A DNA stretch of 48,901 bases from a bacterium (GTDB lineage Bacteria > Planctomycetota > Planctomycetia > Isosphaerales > Isosphaeraceae), in assembly GCA_016125085.1 (NCBI GenBank), contig WGMM01000036.1, positions 1 to 48,901 of the forward strand, given 5' to 3'. The notes under the pieces were generated by a model. It had not been told where the DNA came from and did no database searches. It was given only the letters and a program-made list of their open reading frames with translations. Below are positions 17,764-26,264 of the stretch, one piece after another (the stretch's first letter is position 1; every line of letters begins with the position of its first letter). The translations under genes were made by a program, and so were the position numbers.

Positions 17764-18830
17764 GCCGTCGAATCTCCTGAGAACGGAGGGGCAGGACCAG
17801 AGCCCGCAACACGCCCATGCCTGCCCGCGACAGAGGCGACCACGGCCACGGGCCTGCGCTTGGTCTCCAGAAAGATCTGCCGCAGATACTCGCCCAGAAT
17901 GCCCAGCGCGATCATCTGCACCGAGGCCGAGAACAGCACCAGCGACGCCAGACTGGCCCAGCCCCGGGGCGCCGTGCGGCCGACCCAGGCATCGGCCAGA
18001 ACCCAGATCATCAGCCCCAGCGAAACGGCCAGATTCAGCCCACCCAGAAGCGTGACCAGTCGCAGCGGCAGCGACGAAAAGCTGATCAGCCCGTCGAGGG
18101 CCAGCCGCGTCAGCTTGACGAGCCCATACTTCGACCGACCGGCCGTGCGAGCTGGCCGGTCATAAGGCAGCTGCACCTGCCGGAAGCCCACATAGGCCCG
18201 CAGGCCGCGATGGAACCGGACACGCTCAGGGAACGCGTTCACGGCAGCGACGGCACGGCCCGACAACAGGCAGAAATCGCCCGAATCGAGCGGCACCTCC
18301 ACTTCAGCCAGCGCCTGATAAAGCCTGTAAAACGCCCAGTAGGCCAGCCTTTTCGGGGCCGATTCGCGGCGCTTCGCCCGCACGGCGTGCACGATGTCGG
18401 CCCCGTCGCGCCAACGGTCAATCATGGCCGCGATCAGCTCCGGCGGATCCTGCAGGTCGGTGTCCATCACGATGGCCACGTCGCCGGGCAGGGGCCGTTC
18501 GATCATGCCCAGGCCGATCGTCACCGCCGCCTGATGCCCGAAATTCCGGGCCAGCGTGACCACCGTCACGCGCGGATCGGCCCGCGCCGCTTCGGCCAGC
18601 CACAGCGGGCCGTCGTCGCGGCTGCCGTCGTCCACGAAGATCAGGCACCAGTCCGAAGCCGCGGCATTCAGAACGGCTGAGAGCCTCCGGTGTAATTCAG
18701 GCAGGTTCTGGCGTTCGTCGTGCACGGGCAAGACGATGAACACGCGAGGCTTCACCCCGGCACGATGGATCTCACCAAAGTCGTTCCCGGGAATGTTACC
18801 GGCCGTGCTCCTGTCGGCTCCGAATTCCAT
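17760..18830 (-). CDS. GtrB/DPM1-like membrane glycosyltransferase family 2
   Basis: A 356-aa GT-A glycosyltransferase that likely transfers a sugar from a nucleotide to a polyprenyl phosphate. Visible features are the start of the fold FIVLPVHDERQNLPEL, VDDGSRDDG, and the metal-binding MDTDLQDPPEL, with two C-terminal membrane helices (VTLLGGLNLAVSLGLMIWVL; LVLFSASVQMIALGILGEYL) typical of GtrB/ArnC proteins. The frame extends to 19124 but the ATG at 18830 has AGGAG 8 nt upstream and fits family length. Its stop overlaps the methyltransferase start. With the exosortase gene it forms a minus-strand surface-glycan unit. Confidence 0.9.
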   Translation of the reverse strand: MEFGADRSTAGNIPGNDFGEIHRAGVKPRVFIVLPVHDERQNLPELHRRLSAVLNAAASDWCLIFVDDGSRDDGPLWLAEAARADPRVTVVTLARNFGHQAAVTIGLGMIERPLPGDVAIVMDTDLQDPPELIAAMIDRWRDGADIVHAVRAKRRESAPKRLAYWAFYRLYQALAEVEVPLDSGDFCLLSGRAVAAVNAFPERVRFHRGLRAYVGFRQVQLPYDRPARTAGRSKYGLVKLTRLALDGLISFSSLPLRLVTLLGGLNLAVSLGLMIWVLADAWVGRTAPRGWASLASLVLFSASVQMIALGILGEYLRQIFLETKRRPVAVVASVAGRHGRVAGSGPAPPFSGDSTA

Positions 18831-19155
18831 TCGGCGATCTCCTCTTGCGACAGGTCCTATTCTATCCATGAGAAGGGTCTGGCCGATACCGGATCGGGCC
18901 CGATCCGGGAGGTGTCGCAAAGACTTCGCTCGATCGGGAATGACGCTTCTCAATGCTTTTCCCGGCAGCCTGCGATCTCTTGAACGGTTCTGCCCACGAA
19001 TGGAGAATGTCGACACCGGCTGACAAGTCGTCTCGATCGGAACGCATGGCCTGACTTCTGGAGGATGTCGATCGAGTCCGCATTCCTCGACGAAATCGCG
19101 GTACGAAGCGTCGGGCCATTGCAATCCGTCCGTCTTGTCCGAAGGGTAATTCCGA
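18831..19155. other. Divergent intergenic region, no gene seen
   Basis: A 325-bp space between the divergent glycosyltransferase (minus) and membrane protein (plus) genes. It must hold both promoters, but I could not single out convincing elements. No repeat of the families seen elsewhere occurs here. Confidence 0.5.
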
Positions 19156-20919
19156 ATGAACGAATCGATGACGGACAGCCAGGATCACGTCCATTCGGAT
19201 CGATCGATTCAGCACGTCATCCGCTCGGCGGCTGTCCGAATTCTCTACGGTGCGATGCTCTTCCTGTTTTTCTTCCGGCTTTTCGAGTGGGTTCTTGTCT
19301 CGATCTTCTATCCGGCTACGATCGATCTCGCCTTGCACGCCGTTCGATTCGACTATGCGATTCGTCATGAGATTCCTGCGAACAACCCCTGGTTCATTTC
19401 GTCGGGCCTCATTGCGATCGTTCGGTTCGTAAGACTGCTGCCTTTCGAATACCGAACCCTGGCCGTCCATGCGATCGAATACTTTGCGCTGCTGGTCTTC
19501 TTCGTGTCGATGCTCTTCTGGAGCCGGAAAGTATTTTCGACCCCATGGCCCGCGGTTATCGGTGTCACATATCTCATCAGTCGATTGTTCGAAATTCCGT
19601 GGTATCAGATATTGAATCGAGACGGGTTCGCCGCACTGTTCGTATTTTCGAGCATTTTCGCGGCGGGGTTTTCCGAATCACGGCTCGCCGTCGCACTTGC
19701 GGGAACGCTCTGGATGCTCGGCTTTCAATTTCGACCGCAAACATTGCTATTCCTGCCGTGCATGACACTCGCAAGGCTCTTTCATTTCCGGTCCGCTCGC
19801 CCCGATCGCAATGACTTCGGCAGAGCCATTGTCGAAACGGCATTCGGACTCGCCACCGGTTTCGTTCTGGTCAACGTGCCTCTCTGGTCTCTGGGCGGAT
19901 TTCCGGACTACTACGTCGATACTTTTGGCTTTATGCGACAAGGTGGTCATAACGGCACGTCGTCATTTTCGCTGGTACTCCGAAATTTCGTCGGTCTGGC
20001 CTTGAACCGCAACGACCTCCCCTACGCATTGCTTCTTCCGTCGCTGGTTCTGCTCAGCTCATGGTGCAGGCTCAAGCAATGTCTCTGGATCCTGACTATT
20101 ATCTACGCCCTGCTGGCTTCGCTTCTTTGGGTGTCGGTAAATCCTGTCATCATTCTGTATCACTATCTTCCGGTTTACGTGGCCGAAGCGATCGCTCTGG
20201 GATCGATCGCCGGATGTTCATTCATGATTCATCCAGAAATTCAGTTCTCCCCGCGGATTCTGGCCCTCGTTCTATGCTTCGTTCTCGCTATGAGTTTCGA
20301 ACCTGTTATCGATGTCCCCAGGACGGTCGAACGCTCCATAGCCAAATTCAGGAGCCATGACTACTCGACGATCATGGTCTATTCGTCAGCCAAAGGTACC
20401 GAATATCTGCCGGAAATGTGGAAAACGGACCCTTCTTCGTTACGAGAGTTTTTCGATTTCCTGGGCTCGAATGTCGATTCCGACACCATTCCGGTGGAAT
20501 TCATCGACCCGAAGAAACTTCTGTATCGCGGATTTCTGAAAAACCCGGGCATACTCGGTAATGACACATCCGTTACGAGCTTGCGCGGCATCTTGTACTT
20601 ATACGGGCAGGCATTTTTCCTCAATCGGTTCGCCGAATTCGAAAATCGTTTCGTAACGGTACCCGACGCTTTCGTTATCTGGGTTCCGCAAGACTGCGAC
20701 GAAGCCACGTACCGATCCCGCGGCATCGACTATTCCGATCAAATGCACTCGCTCTTCGAAACGATCCGGACTCACTACGAACCCGTGGCCCGGTTCGGCG
20801 AAGTCGAGATCCGGAGGAAAAAACCGTCGTCGGAACAGCCAGGCCCTGACAACCCGGATCAAGGCCCAAAATCGAGTTCCAGAGGGGCATTTCCAGGCCT
20901 CCCGCGAGGAATGCCCTGA
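19156..20919 (+). CDS. Polytopic membrane protein, possible GT-C glycosyltransferase
   Basis: A 587-aa integral membrane protein. About nine to eleven hydrophobic helices occupy residues 25-390, and a soluble C-terminal domain of ~190 residues follows. The early loop after helix 1 carries acidic residues (FDYAIRHEI near 66), a position where GT-C mannosyl/arabinosyl transferases hold catalytic acids, and the overall plan (many helices plus C-terminal soluble domain) fits that fold. Without a clear family match this remains inference. The gene is visibly less GC-rich than its neighbours and has a Pro/Ser-rich tail. It diverges from the GtrB-like gene, which could make the lipid-linked sugar it would use. 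An in-frame ATG at 19168 is an alternative start. Confidence 0.75.
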   Translation: MNESMTDSQDHVHSDRSIQHVIRSAAVRILYGAMLFLFFFRLFEWVLVSIFYPATIDLALHAVRFDYAIRHEIPANNPWFISSGLIAIVRFVRLLPFEYRTLAVHAIEYFALLVFFVSMLFWSRKVFSTPWPAVIGVTYLISRLFEIPWYQILNRDGFAALFVFSSIFAAGFSESRLAVALAGTLWMLGFQFRPQTLLFLPCMTLARLFHFRSARPDRNDFGRAIVETAFGLATGFVLVNVPLWSLGGFPDYYVDTFGFMRQGGHNGTSSFSLVLRNFVGLALNRNDLPYALLLPSLVLLSSWCRLKQCLWILTIIYALLASLLWVSVNPVIILYHYLPVYVAEAIALGSIAGCSFMIHPEIQFSPRILALVLCFVLAMSFEPVIDVPRTVERSIAKFRSHDYSTIMVYSSAKGTEYLPEMWKTDPSSLREFFDFLGSNVDSDTIPVEFIDPKKLLYRGFLKNPGILGNDTSVTSLRGILYLYGQAFFLNRFAEFENRFVTVPDAFVIWVPQDCDEATYRSRGIDYSDQMHSLFETIRTHYEPVARFGEVEIRRKKPSSEQPGPDNPDQGPKSSSRGAFPGLPRGMP

Positions 20920-21082
20920 ATCGAAGCCACACACGGCAATGGCACCAGGCAGCGAAATTGCCATGGCATGCATGAACCATCACGGCTATAACCATCGCTG
21001 CGGGCAAGCGGATCGATCCGTTTCGGCCCCGATCGTCCGAATCGCGAACAGGCGGCCTCGCACTTCTCAAGGACGCACGGTC

Positions 21083-22438
21083 ATGGCCGATACGCCGGAA
21101 AACTCCGAGGATTCGCGGAATGCCGGGAAACCGGCCCGCTCCGGCAAGCCCCTGGCACGGATGGGCCTGGATCACGGCATGAGCCAGGTTTCGCTGGTCG
21201 AAACGGCACTCTCGCCGCTCGACTACCAGCCCGGGACGCCCCTGCGGCACGTTTCCGAATTCGTGTATTACGATTCCCAGCGCCAGCGCCGCACAGGCAC
21301 CGTGACCGTCAAGGCCCCCGGCGGCCTTTCGCCCACCGACGAACTCGTGCTTTACGGCATGCTGGCCATCACGTTCGCCGACCCGAAACCCGTGGCCGAA
21401 CTGACCGCCACACCCCATTACCTGTGCCGCCAGCTCGGCCTGCCCATCGGGGGCGACCATTACGACCGGCTGCGGGAATCGGTGCACCGGCTCAGCGAAG
21501 TGGTCTATCGCAACTCGGCCTGGTGGGACCGCCAGCGCGGCCAGCACCGGGACGTCGGCTTCCACTTCCTCAGCCACGACCTGCCCACAGCCGACGAACG
21601 ACGCCCCGAAGAACAGCGCCGCGAACCCTGGACGATCCTCTGGGACCCCCTGTTTTTCCGCCTGATGGACACCTCACGCGGGTTCGTGTGGTTCGACTTC
21701 GAAACCTTCCGGGCCCTGAAAAACCCGGCCGCGCGCCGTGGATACCTGCTGCTGCGGAAAATCTTCCACCACCGGGAAACCACGCCCCGGTTCGACATGT
21801 GCGCCTTCGCCACTCAGCAGCTCGGCTACGCGGCGGGCCTGGAACCGAAGTCGATCCGCCAGAAGCTCAAGAGCCTGATCGCCACCTGGCAGGAGCAGGG
21901 GATCGTCGACCCGGACGCCGACCCGGACACGTTCTTCGAACGCCAGGGCCCTGGGCAATGGACCCTGATCCTGCGCCGGGGGCCGAGATTCGCTGAGCCT
22001 GCCGCCCGGCCCAGCCTGCCGGCCGCGCGTGCGGCGGATCATCCGTCGTACGAAATCCTGAGTCATCTGGAGCTGACGCACCAGGAGATCGTCGAGATTC
22101 AGACACGTTACCGAGACCATCTGGTTTACGTCGTGCGCGCAGCCCAGATTTCGCAGTCCATGCAGCGGCAGACGGGCAACTCGACGGATGCCCGGGCGAT
22201 CTTCCGGGAATATCTGGAACGGATCGACGCGCGAGGCGAAGACGCGATGGCCGAGATCGAGCGGAACCGGTCTCGCACGATCTACGAACGGCGCAAGCAG
22301 GAAGCTGAAGAGGAATGGGCGAGAAGGGCACAACTTCCGGAGCGTGCGGACGAATCGATCGCGGAAGCCGTGTTTCGCCATACGTTCGAATTTCCGGACT
22401 TCGAGACCTGGCAGGCGGGCGAGGAATCGGGTCTGTGA
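21083..22438 (+). CDS. Replication initiator protein A-like protein
   Basis: A 451-aa protein resembling the RPA/replication initiator A family usually linked to plasmids. Supporting motifs are LSPTDELVLYGMLAITF near residue 90, a winged-helix-like region, the WTILWDPLFFRLM stretch, LRKIFHH, and a second helix-turn-helix region around IRQKLKSLIATWQEQGI. The C-terminus is a long charged helix. The ATG at 21083 (MADTPENSED) has AAGGA upstream; the frame opens earlier at 20939, but that part looks noncoding. It is followed by 1.3 kb without genes that contains short direct and inverted repeats, which is where an origin or autoregulatory sites might be expected. Chromosomal homologues exist in planctomycetes, so the gene alone does not show that this is a plasmid. 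Confidence 0.75.
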   Translation: MADTPENSEDSRNAGKPARSGKPLARMGLDHGMSQVSLVETALSPLDYQPGTPLRHVSEFVYYDSQRQRRTGTVTVKAPGGLSPTDELVLYGMLAITFADPKPVAELTATPHYLCRQLGLPIGGDHYDRLRESVHRLSEVVYRNSAWWDRQRGQHRDVGFHFLSHDLPTADERRPEEQRREPWTILWDPLFFRLMDTSRGFVWFDFETFRALKNPAARRGYLLLRKIFHHRETTPRFDMCAFATQQLGYAAGLEPKSIRQKLKSLIATWQEQGIVDPDADPDTFFERQGPGQWTLILRRGPRFAEPAARPSLPAARAADHPSYEILSHLELTHQEIVEIQTRYRDHLVYVVRAAQISQSMQRQTGNSTDARAIFREYLERIDARGEDAMAEIERNRSRTIYERRKQEAEEEWARRAQLPERADESIAEAVFRHTFEFPDFETWQAGEESGL

Positions 22439-23654
22439 ACATTGACAGTTTATCCCGTATCGACCGAATCGCATCCCGAATGGATTGATTGGCTTACACC
22501 ATCAGGACCGATTCCGAGTGATCTTTCATACATGCAGGATCATTGGCCACAGTGAATGCGTCTATCTACTGGTCTATAATCTTTAGACATCCCGACCTTA
22601 AGAATCCCTGTTACGCAAGTCTATCATAAATTCGACCGTCCTGACGGGTTAGGGCACGGCCGCATCGATGCAGCTCGCCGGGCAGAAAATCGCCTCGATT
22701 GGACGGAAACCAATTTGCAGGTTATGTTTGTGTAGAACTTGAGATCCGCAGGCAGCAGACCACTCAAAAATCGAGACCGGTTCCCTCAAGATTTCAGCCT
22801 GGCGACTTGGCCACAGCGTTACCCTTCACACCGGCCAGCTTGGCCATGGCGTTACCTTTTGATCGCGTGCCGAAACGCAACATCCAGCCAGATTTCGCTT
22901 TGCGCCGACAAATCCGGCCCCTTCAAAGTAAAGATAAGACTATCAAAGAACAACAACAACGGCCAGGCCCGCCGCATACACGATACCTGTCGAAATGCGG
23001 ACGGAAAGATGTTGTTGTTGCCGATAACGTATTCAGGACTCAGATAACGTAAGAGGAAAGTTACTCGCGTAAACGTAAAAAGAATACTTACGCGAATCAT
23101 CCGCCGCATATTCCTGTGCGAATGCCCAAGGTTGATTCGTTCTTCAGAGCCTGGGGAATGGAAACCCACGGTTCCGTATGAGAGACGCAGTCGGTCAGGT
23201 CGAAGCCTCGCTACTCCGGAGCCCTGGCTCAGGGCGGACTCGATTCGATTCGATGTATCGATCGACAGGGCCTTTTGCCCCTTTTCACTTGGAGAGGAAC
23301 AGTAGGACCCGAAACCAACGAATCAATGCGGAAGTTCAACGCAGGAATTATGACCGGTTCGAATTCGGCGAACGATCGGGCTGTTCGAAATCCTGGAATC
23401 CCGGGCTCGAGACCGATGCGTTCGTTTTGTGAACCCGATTACGGCGTGAAGCGAAATCCGGGAACTCCGGGCCGAAGCCTGCTGGAATTATCCGGGAGGC
23501 GAACCTGATGGGATTCTTCGAACGATCAGACCGTAGCGAATGAGGCAAGGCCCAGGCTTTGCAGATGCCAGTCTCCGTTTGGGTCCCGAAATGCTCCGGT
23601 CCGCTGGCGTTGGGTTTGGTCGCCTTGATCCGGACGGCTTGGCTTTGTGGTTCT
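22439..23654. other. Gene-free 1.2-kb region with direct and inverted repeats
   Basis: No supported gene lies here; short frames lack starts, composition or family features. Two ~21-bp direct repeats beginning CTTGGCCA and continuing GCGTTACC are at 22806 and 22839, 33 bp apart, and TTGGCCACAG also occurs near 22543. At 23020-23100 there is an AT-rich cluster of CGTAA-type sites. The region is more AT-rich than the flanks. It could hold an origin, operators or a decayed element. Confidence 0.6.
23023..23094. promoter_or_regulatory. Cluster of CGTAA-type sites (iteron- or operator-like)
   Basis: GATAACGTA occurs at 23023 and 23043, exactly 20 bp apart. It is followed by GTTAC near 23060, CGCGTAA at 23067-23072, ACGTAAA at 23073 and TTACGCG at 23088-23094. 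CGCGTAA and TTACGCG form an inverted pair across an AT-rich spacer. The cluster lies 600 bp downstream of the Rep-like gene. A binding region for that protein is a hypothesis. Confidence 0.4.
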
Positions 23655-23690
23655 AAAAAAAACGAAGAGCGGCGAATCAGCCGCTCTTCG
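23655..23690 (-). terminator. Strong intrinsic terminator of the 23744-24028 gene
   Basis: A perfect 11-bp inverted repeat, CGAAGAGCGGC (23663-23673) and GCCGCTCTTCG (23680-23690) with a 6-nt loop, is bordered by eight A residues at 23655-23662. Read on the minus strand this is a stem followed by a run of U. It begins 54 bp past the stop codon of the gene ending at 23744. Confidence 0.9.
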
Positions 23691-23743
23691 TTCGAATTCA
23701 TGGGATCGGATTTGCCGTGGTCGTGGGCCAAAAAGTACCCGTA

Positions 23744-24028
23744 TCAGACCTGACGGGGTGGTCGGGGACCACATTCGGTGGGGGGAGGAGCTTTGGGGTC
23801 GACCAGTAGCGGGCTGACCTTCAAGGTGGTGTTCGACGTTCCGGGAGTCTGCGTTCCGACCGGCACCAGGTTGCCGCTCACGGTGGGCTGAACGATAACC
23901 GTCGAGTTACGTGCGGATCGCTTCAGGATTTCGATCAGCGTCGAGTTCGCGGGTGTCTGGGCTGATGCGCTCATGGCGCTACCGAATGAGACGGCAAAGG
24001 CCATCATGACCACACGGCGTGTCATCAT
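23744..24028 (-). CDS. Small exported protein of unknown function
   Basis: A 94-aa protein with a signal peptide (MMTRRVVMMAFAVSFGSAMS, cleavage likely after SAQ or ASA). The mature part is about 70 residues, Thr/Pro/Val-rich, with a helical start (TLIEILKRSARN) and a Pro-rich C-terminus holding one Cys. AAGGAG is 6 nt before the first of two adjacent ATG codons (24028), which settles the start over the longer frame from 24085. It has its own terminator, so it is probably expressed alone. No family recognised. Confidence 0.75.
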   Translation of the reverse strand: MMTRRVVMMAFAVSFGSAMSASAQTPANSTLIEILKRSARNSTVIVQPTVSGNLVPVGTQTPGTSNTTLKVSPLLVDPKAPPPTECGPRPPRQV

Positions 24029-24287
24029 TGGAAACTCCTTGATCCGAAATTGCCTGCCAGTGAATCTCGGTCGCCATGTGCGCACGGAGACCCTTTATCA
24101 CATATATCGGCATATTATTCCTTTCCAGCACAGCAGTTGTCAACCAATTTCCGCCGATCCCGTCCGAATGATGCCGATTCGCACCATAAGCTCGATTATC
24201 GGACGTCGCGGGACGGGTGATTCGCTCCCCCTTTCGGGTAGATGCCGCTGCCGCTGGCACTCTCTCAGCGGCGGGATGCTGCTTTCG

Positions 24288-24833
24288 TTAGTGAGAATCA
24301 AGAATGAATCGCGTGGCGGACGGCAGATCTTCGGCGATGTGGGCGGAGGCGGCGGCCACTTCGGGGGCGGTTCTCGACGATTCGCCGTAACCGGTGAGGA
24401 CCAGGATCGGCCGGGCTCCGACGTTCATGCCGAGTGCGACGTCGGCGGGCTTGTCGCCGATGACCCAGGACCGGGCCGGGTCCAGGCCGAGATCGTCGCA
24501 GGCGCGGCGGACGAGCCCGGGCAGCGGCTTGCGGCATTCGCAGGCCTGGTCCGGGGCGTGCGGGCAGTGATAGATCCCGTCGAGGCTGACGCCGCCATCG
24601 GCCAGCGATTTCTCGAGATGGCGATGGACGATGGCGAGCTGGTCTTCGGTGAACAGGCCCCTGCCGATACCGGACTGGTTCGTGACGATCACCAGGGCAT
24701 AACCGGCCTGGGAGAGCTGCGAAAGGGCCTCGATCGCGCCGGGAAAAATGGAGACTTGGGCGGGTTCGGAAAGATAATGCCGTTCTTCGATAAGCGTTCC
24801 GTCGCGGTCCAGAAAAATGGCGGGTTTCGGCAT
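24288..24833 (-). CDS. gmhB: D-glycero-D-manno-heptose 1,7-bisphosphate 7-phosphatase
   Basis: A 181-aa HAD-family phosphatase that should remove the C7 phosphate of heptose bisphosphate in the ADP- or GDP-heptose pathway. The signature is clear: FLDRDGTLIEE (Asp9, Asp11), VTNQSGIGRG, the zinc loop CPHAPDQACECRKP, and GDKPADV in motif IV. Length is normal for GmhB. The pathway partner GmhA is encoded at 31345-31959, about 7 kb away, while no HldE-like gene is seen here. It is monocistronic by position. A decayed AGCGGCGGGATG repeat lies just downstream near 24265. Confidence 0.93.
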   Translation of the reverse strand: MPKPAIFLDRDGTLIEERHYLSEPAQVSIFPGAIEALSQLSQAGYALVIVTNQSGIGRGLFTEDQLAIVHRHLEKSLADGGVSLDGIYHCPHAPDQACECRKPLPGLVRRACDDLGLDPARSWVIGDKPADVALGMNVGARPILVLTGYGESSRTAPEVAAASAHIAEDLPSATRFILDSH

Positions 24834-24968
24834 GGCGTCCTGCGTCCGGAGTCGGTTTCCGTGGTGGCGAAGGCGAAGCGGGCGAAAAGCGAATCAGCCG
24901 GAATCAAGGCCACATGGGGCGATGTTTCCGGCTGATGCGGTTCTTGTGGAGAGTCCAGGCGGTCAGGC

Positions 24969-25745
24969 TCAGACGCTGGCGCGGTTCCGGTGGCGGCGAT
25001 AAGCCAGACCAGCCAGACCGATGCCCATCAGGACGAAGCTGGCCGGTTCGGGAACCGGAACGAGCGATGACGAGGTTTCGAAGGCGTCGACACCCATGTA
25101 GCTGCCGTACAGTGTGACGTCCGGCGTGTAGAACCGGAAGGCGACGCGGCCCGTGGTGGCGGCACCTGTGTAGGAGAAGCTGTACTGGGTCCAGACTTCA
25201 GGCATGCCGGTCAGGTTGAAGGTCGGGTTGATGTCCACCTTCAGGTCGGTGAAAACGCCGACCGAACCGTAGCTGCCGCCGATGCTGGTGCTGGCGCCGC
25301 TGGTGCTCAGGCGGGCCTGCAGGGCGTTGGCGTAGCCGTTGATGTTGCCGGGGCCATCATAGCTTTGCTGGCGGGCGTAGAAGCTGAAAGTGTCGCCGTT
25401 GTTCAGGGTCAGTTCCGGCGAGATCAGCCAGGTGTCGATCTGGCCGGTCGAGCCGGTCGCCAGGTAGGTGGCGGCGGCGTAAGACGTGGGAGGCCCGTTG
25501 AACGCCGGGAACGAAAGGGGGCTGCCAACCGGGGGCGGGGCAAACGGATCGACGCCCTGGTACCAGTTCGGAATCGAGCCGCCAGGGCTGTTGTTGTTGG
25601 CGACGGCCCAGCCCGCGGGTACGACCGTGTCGAAGTTCTGAACGTATGCTGCCTGGGCCGGTGCCGCTGCGATGGCGAACATGCCTGCGATGGCGAGGCA
25701 TCCTGCCGCGGCCGACCTGGCGAATCTTCCGAAGATGCCGATCAT
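24969..25745 (-). CDS. PEP-CTERM protein with jelly-roll-like (choice-of-anchor) domain
   Basis: A 258-aa exported protein. The signal peptide is MIGIFGRFARSAAAGCLAIA and on to AQA. The mature part starts YVQNFDTVVPAGW and has WLISPELTLNNGDTFSFYAR, typical of choice-of-anchor/MAM-like beta-sandwich domains in extracellular proteins. The C-terminus is a PEP-CTERM signal: VPEPASFVLMGIGLAGLAYR then RHR. It is a likely substrate for the exosortase at 14883-16775. The frame extends to 25979, but the signal peptide fixes the start at 25745; AAGG lies upstream. Confidence 0.9.
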   Translation of the reverse strand: MIGIFGRFARSAAAGCLAIAGMFAIAAAPAQAAYVQNFDTVVPAGWAVANNNSPGGSIPNWYQGVDPFAPPPVGSPLSFPAFNGPPTSYAAATYLATGSTGQIDTWLISPELTLNNGDTFSFYARQQSYDGPGNINGYANALQARLSTSGASTSIGGSYGSVGVFTDLKVDINPTFNLTGMPEVWTQYSFSYTGAATTGRVAFRFYTPDVTLYGSYMGVDAFETSSSLVPVPEPASFVLMGIGLAGLAYRRHRNRASV

Positions 25746-26264
25746 GTCGTGAGTCCTTGCGAAAAATCCGTTGATGAAGGTGATGTCCGTGACGATCGTG
25801 TGGCGTAGAAGACGGCGGATATGAGCCGTCAACATCGGACCAGCGAACGAATAGCGACGATCATGACAAACTTCCTGACGTATGACAACCGATTTTGCGC
25901 GATTCCGGGCAAGTTTCGATCGAATCGACCGATTTCGTTGTTTTTTCGACGCAATTCGTTCGGTTCGAATGGGCGGCATCTGGCCGCTTCGAAGCGAATG
26001 AGAGACGGTGGCGCAAGCTCCGATTCGGTTCGATCATGCACATTTGCGTACATCGGTGAGCGTGTTTACCGAATCAGACACGTTCCGGGGCGGGCCGAGC
26101 CCTGGACATGTTCCTGGTCCCCGGCCCGGTTCCGTTCGTGATTCCCGGTACGAATCGTCTGGCCGGTTTCGATAGTGCCTATCGTTCCGGCCCGGTTCCC
26201 GCCATAATCGATCATGTCGGTTTGTGGACAAATCCACAGCCATTCATCGAGAGGTTCGCACCGC
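25746..26264. other. Gene-free divergent region
   Basis: About 520 bp between the PEP-CTERM gene (minus) and the recombinase gene (plus). It contains a T-rich stretch near 25940 (GTTGTTTTTTCGACG) and two GGCCCGGTTCC copies near 26120 and 26190. At 26223-26238 the palindrome TGTGGA-CAAA-TCCACA, whose arms resemble DnaA boxes, lies 27 bp before the recombinase ATG. No recognisable gene or tRNA. Confidence 0.5.

Noticed and set aside
22699..23052. 117-aa open frame in the region after the Rep-like gene
   Set aside because: No ribosome binding site or domain; its apparent internal protein repeat comes from the 33-bp DNA direct repeat.
23348..23731. 127-aa minus-strand frame
   Set aside because: It runs through the strong terminator at 23655-23690 and has no coding features.
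26223..26238. DnaA-box pair marking an origin next to the recombinase
   Set aside because: Only one short palindrome with imperfect box similarity; no dnaA, dnaN or AT-rich unwinding region nearby.
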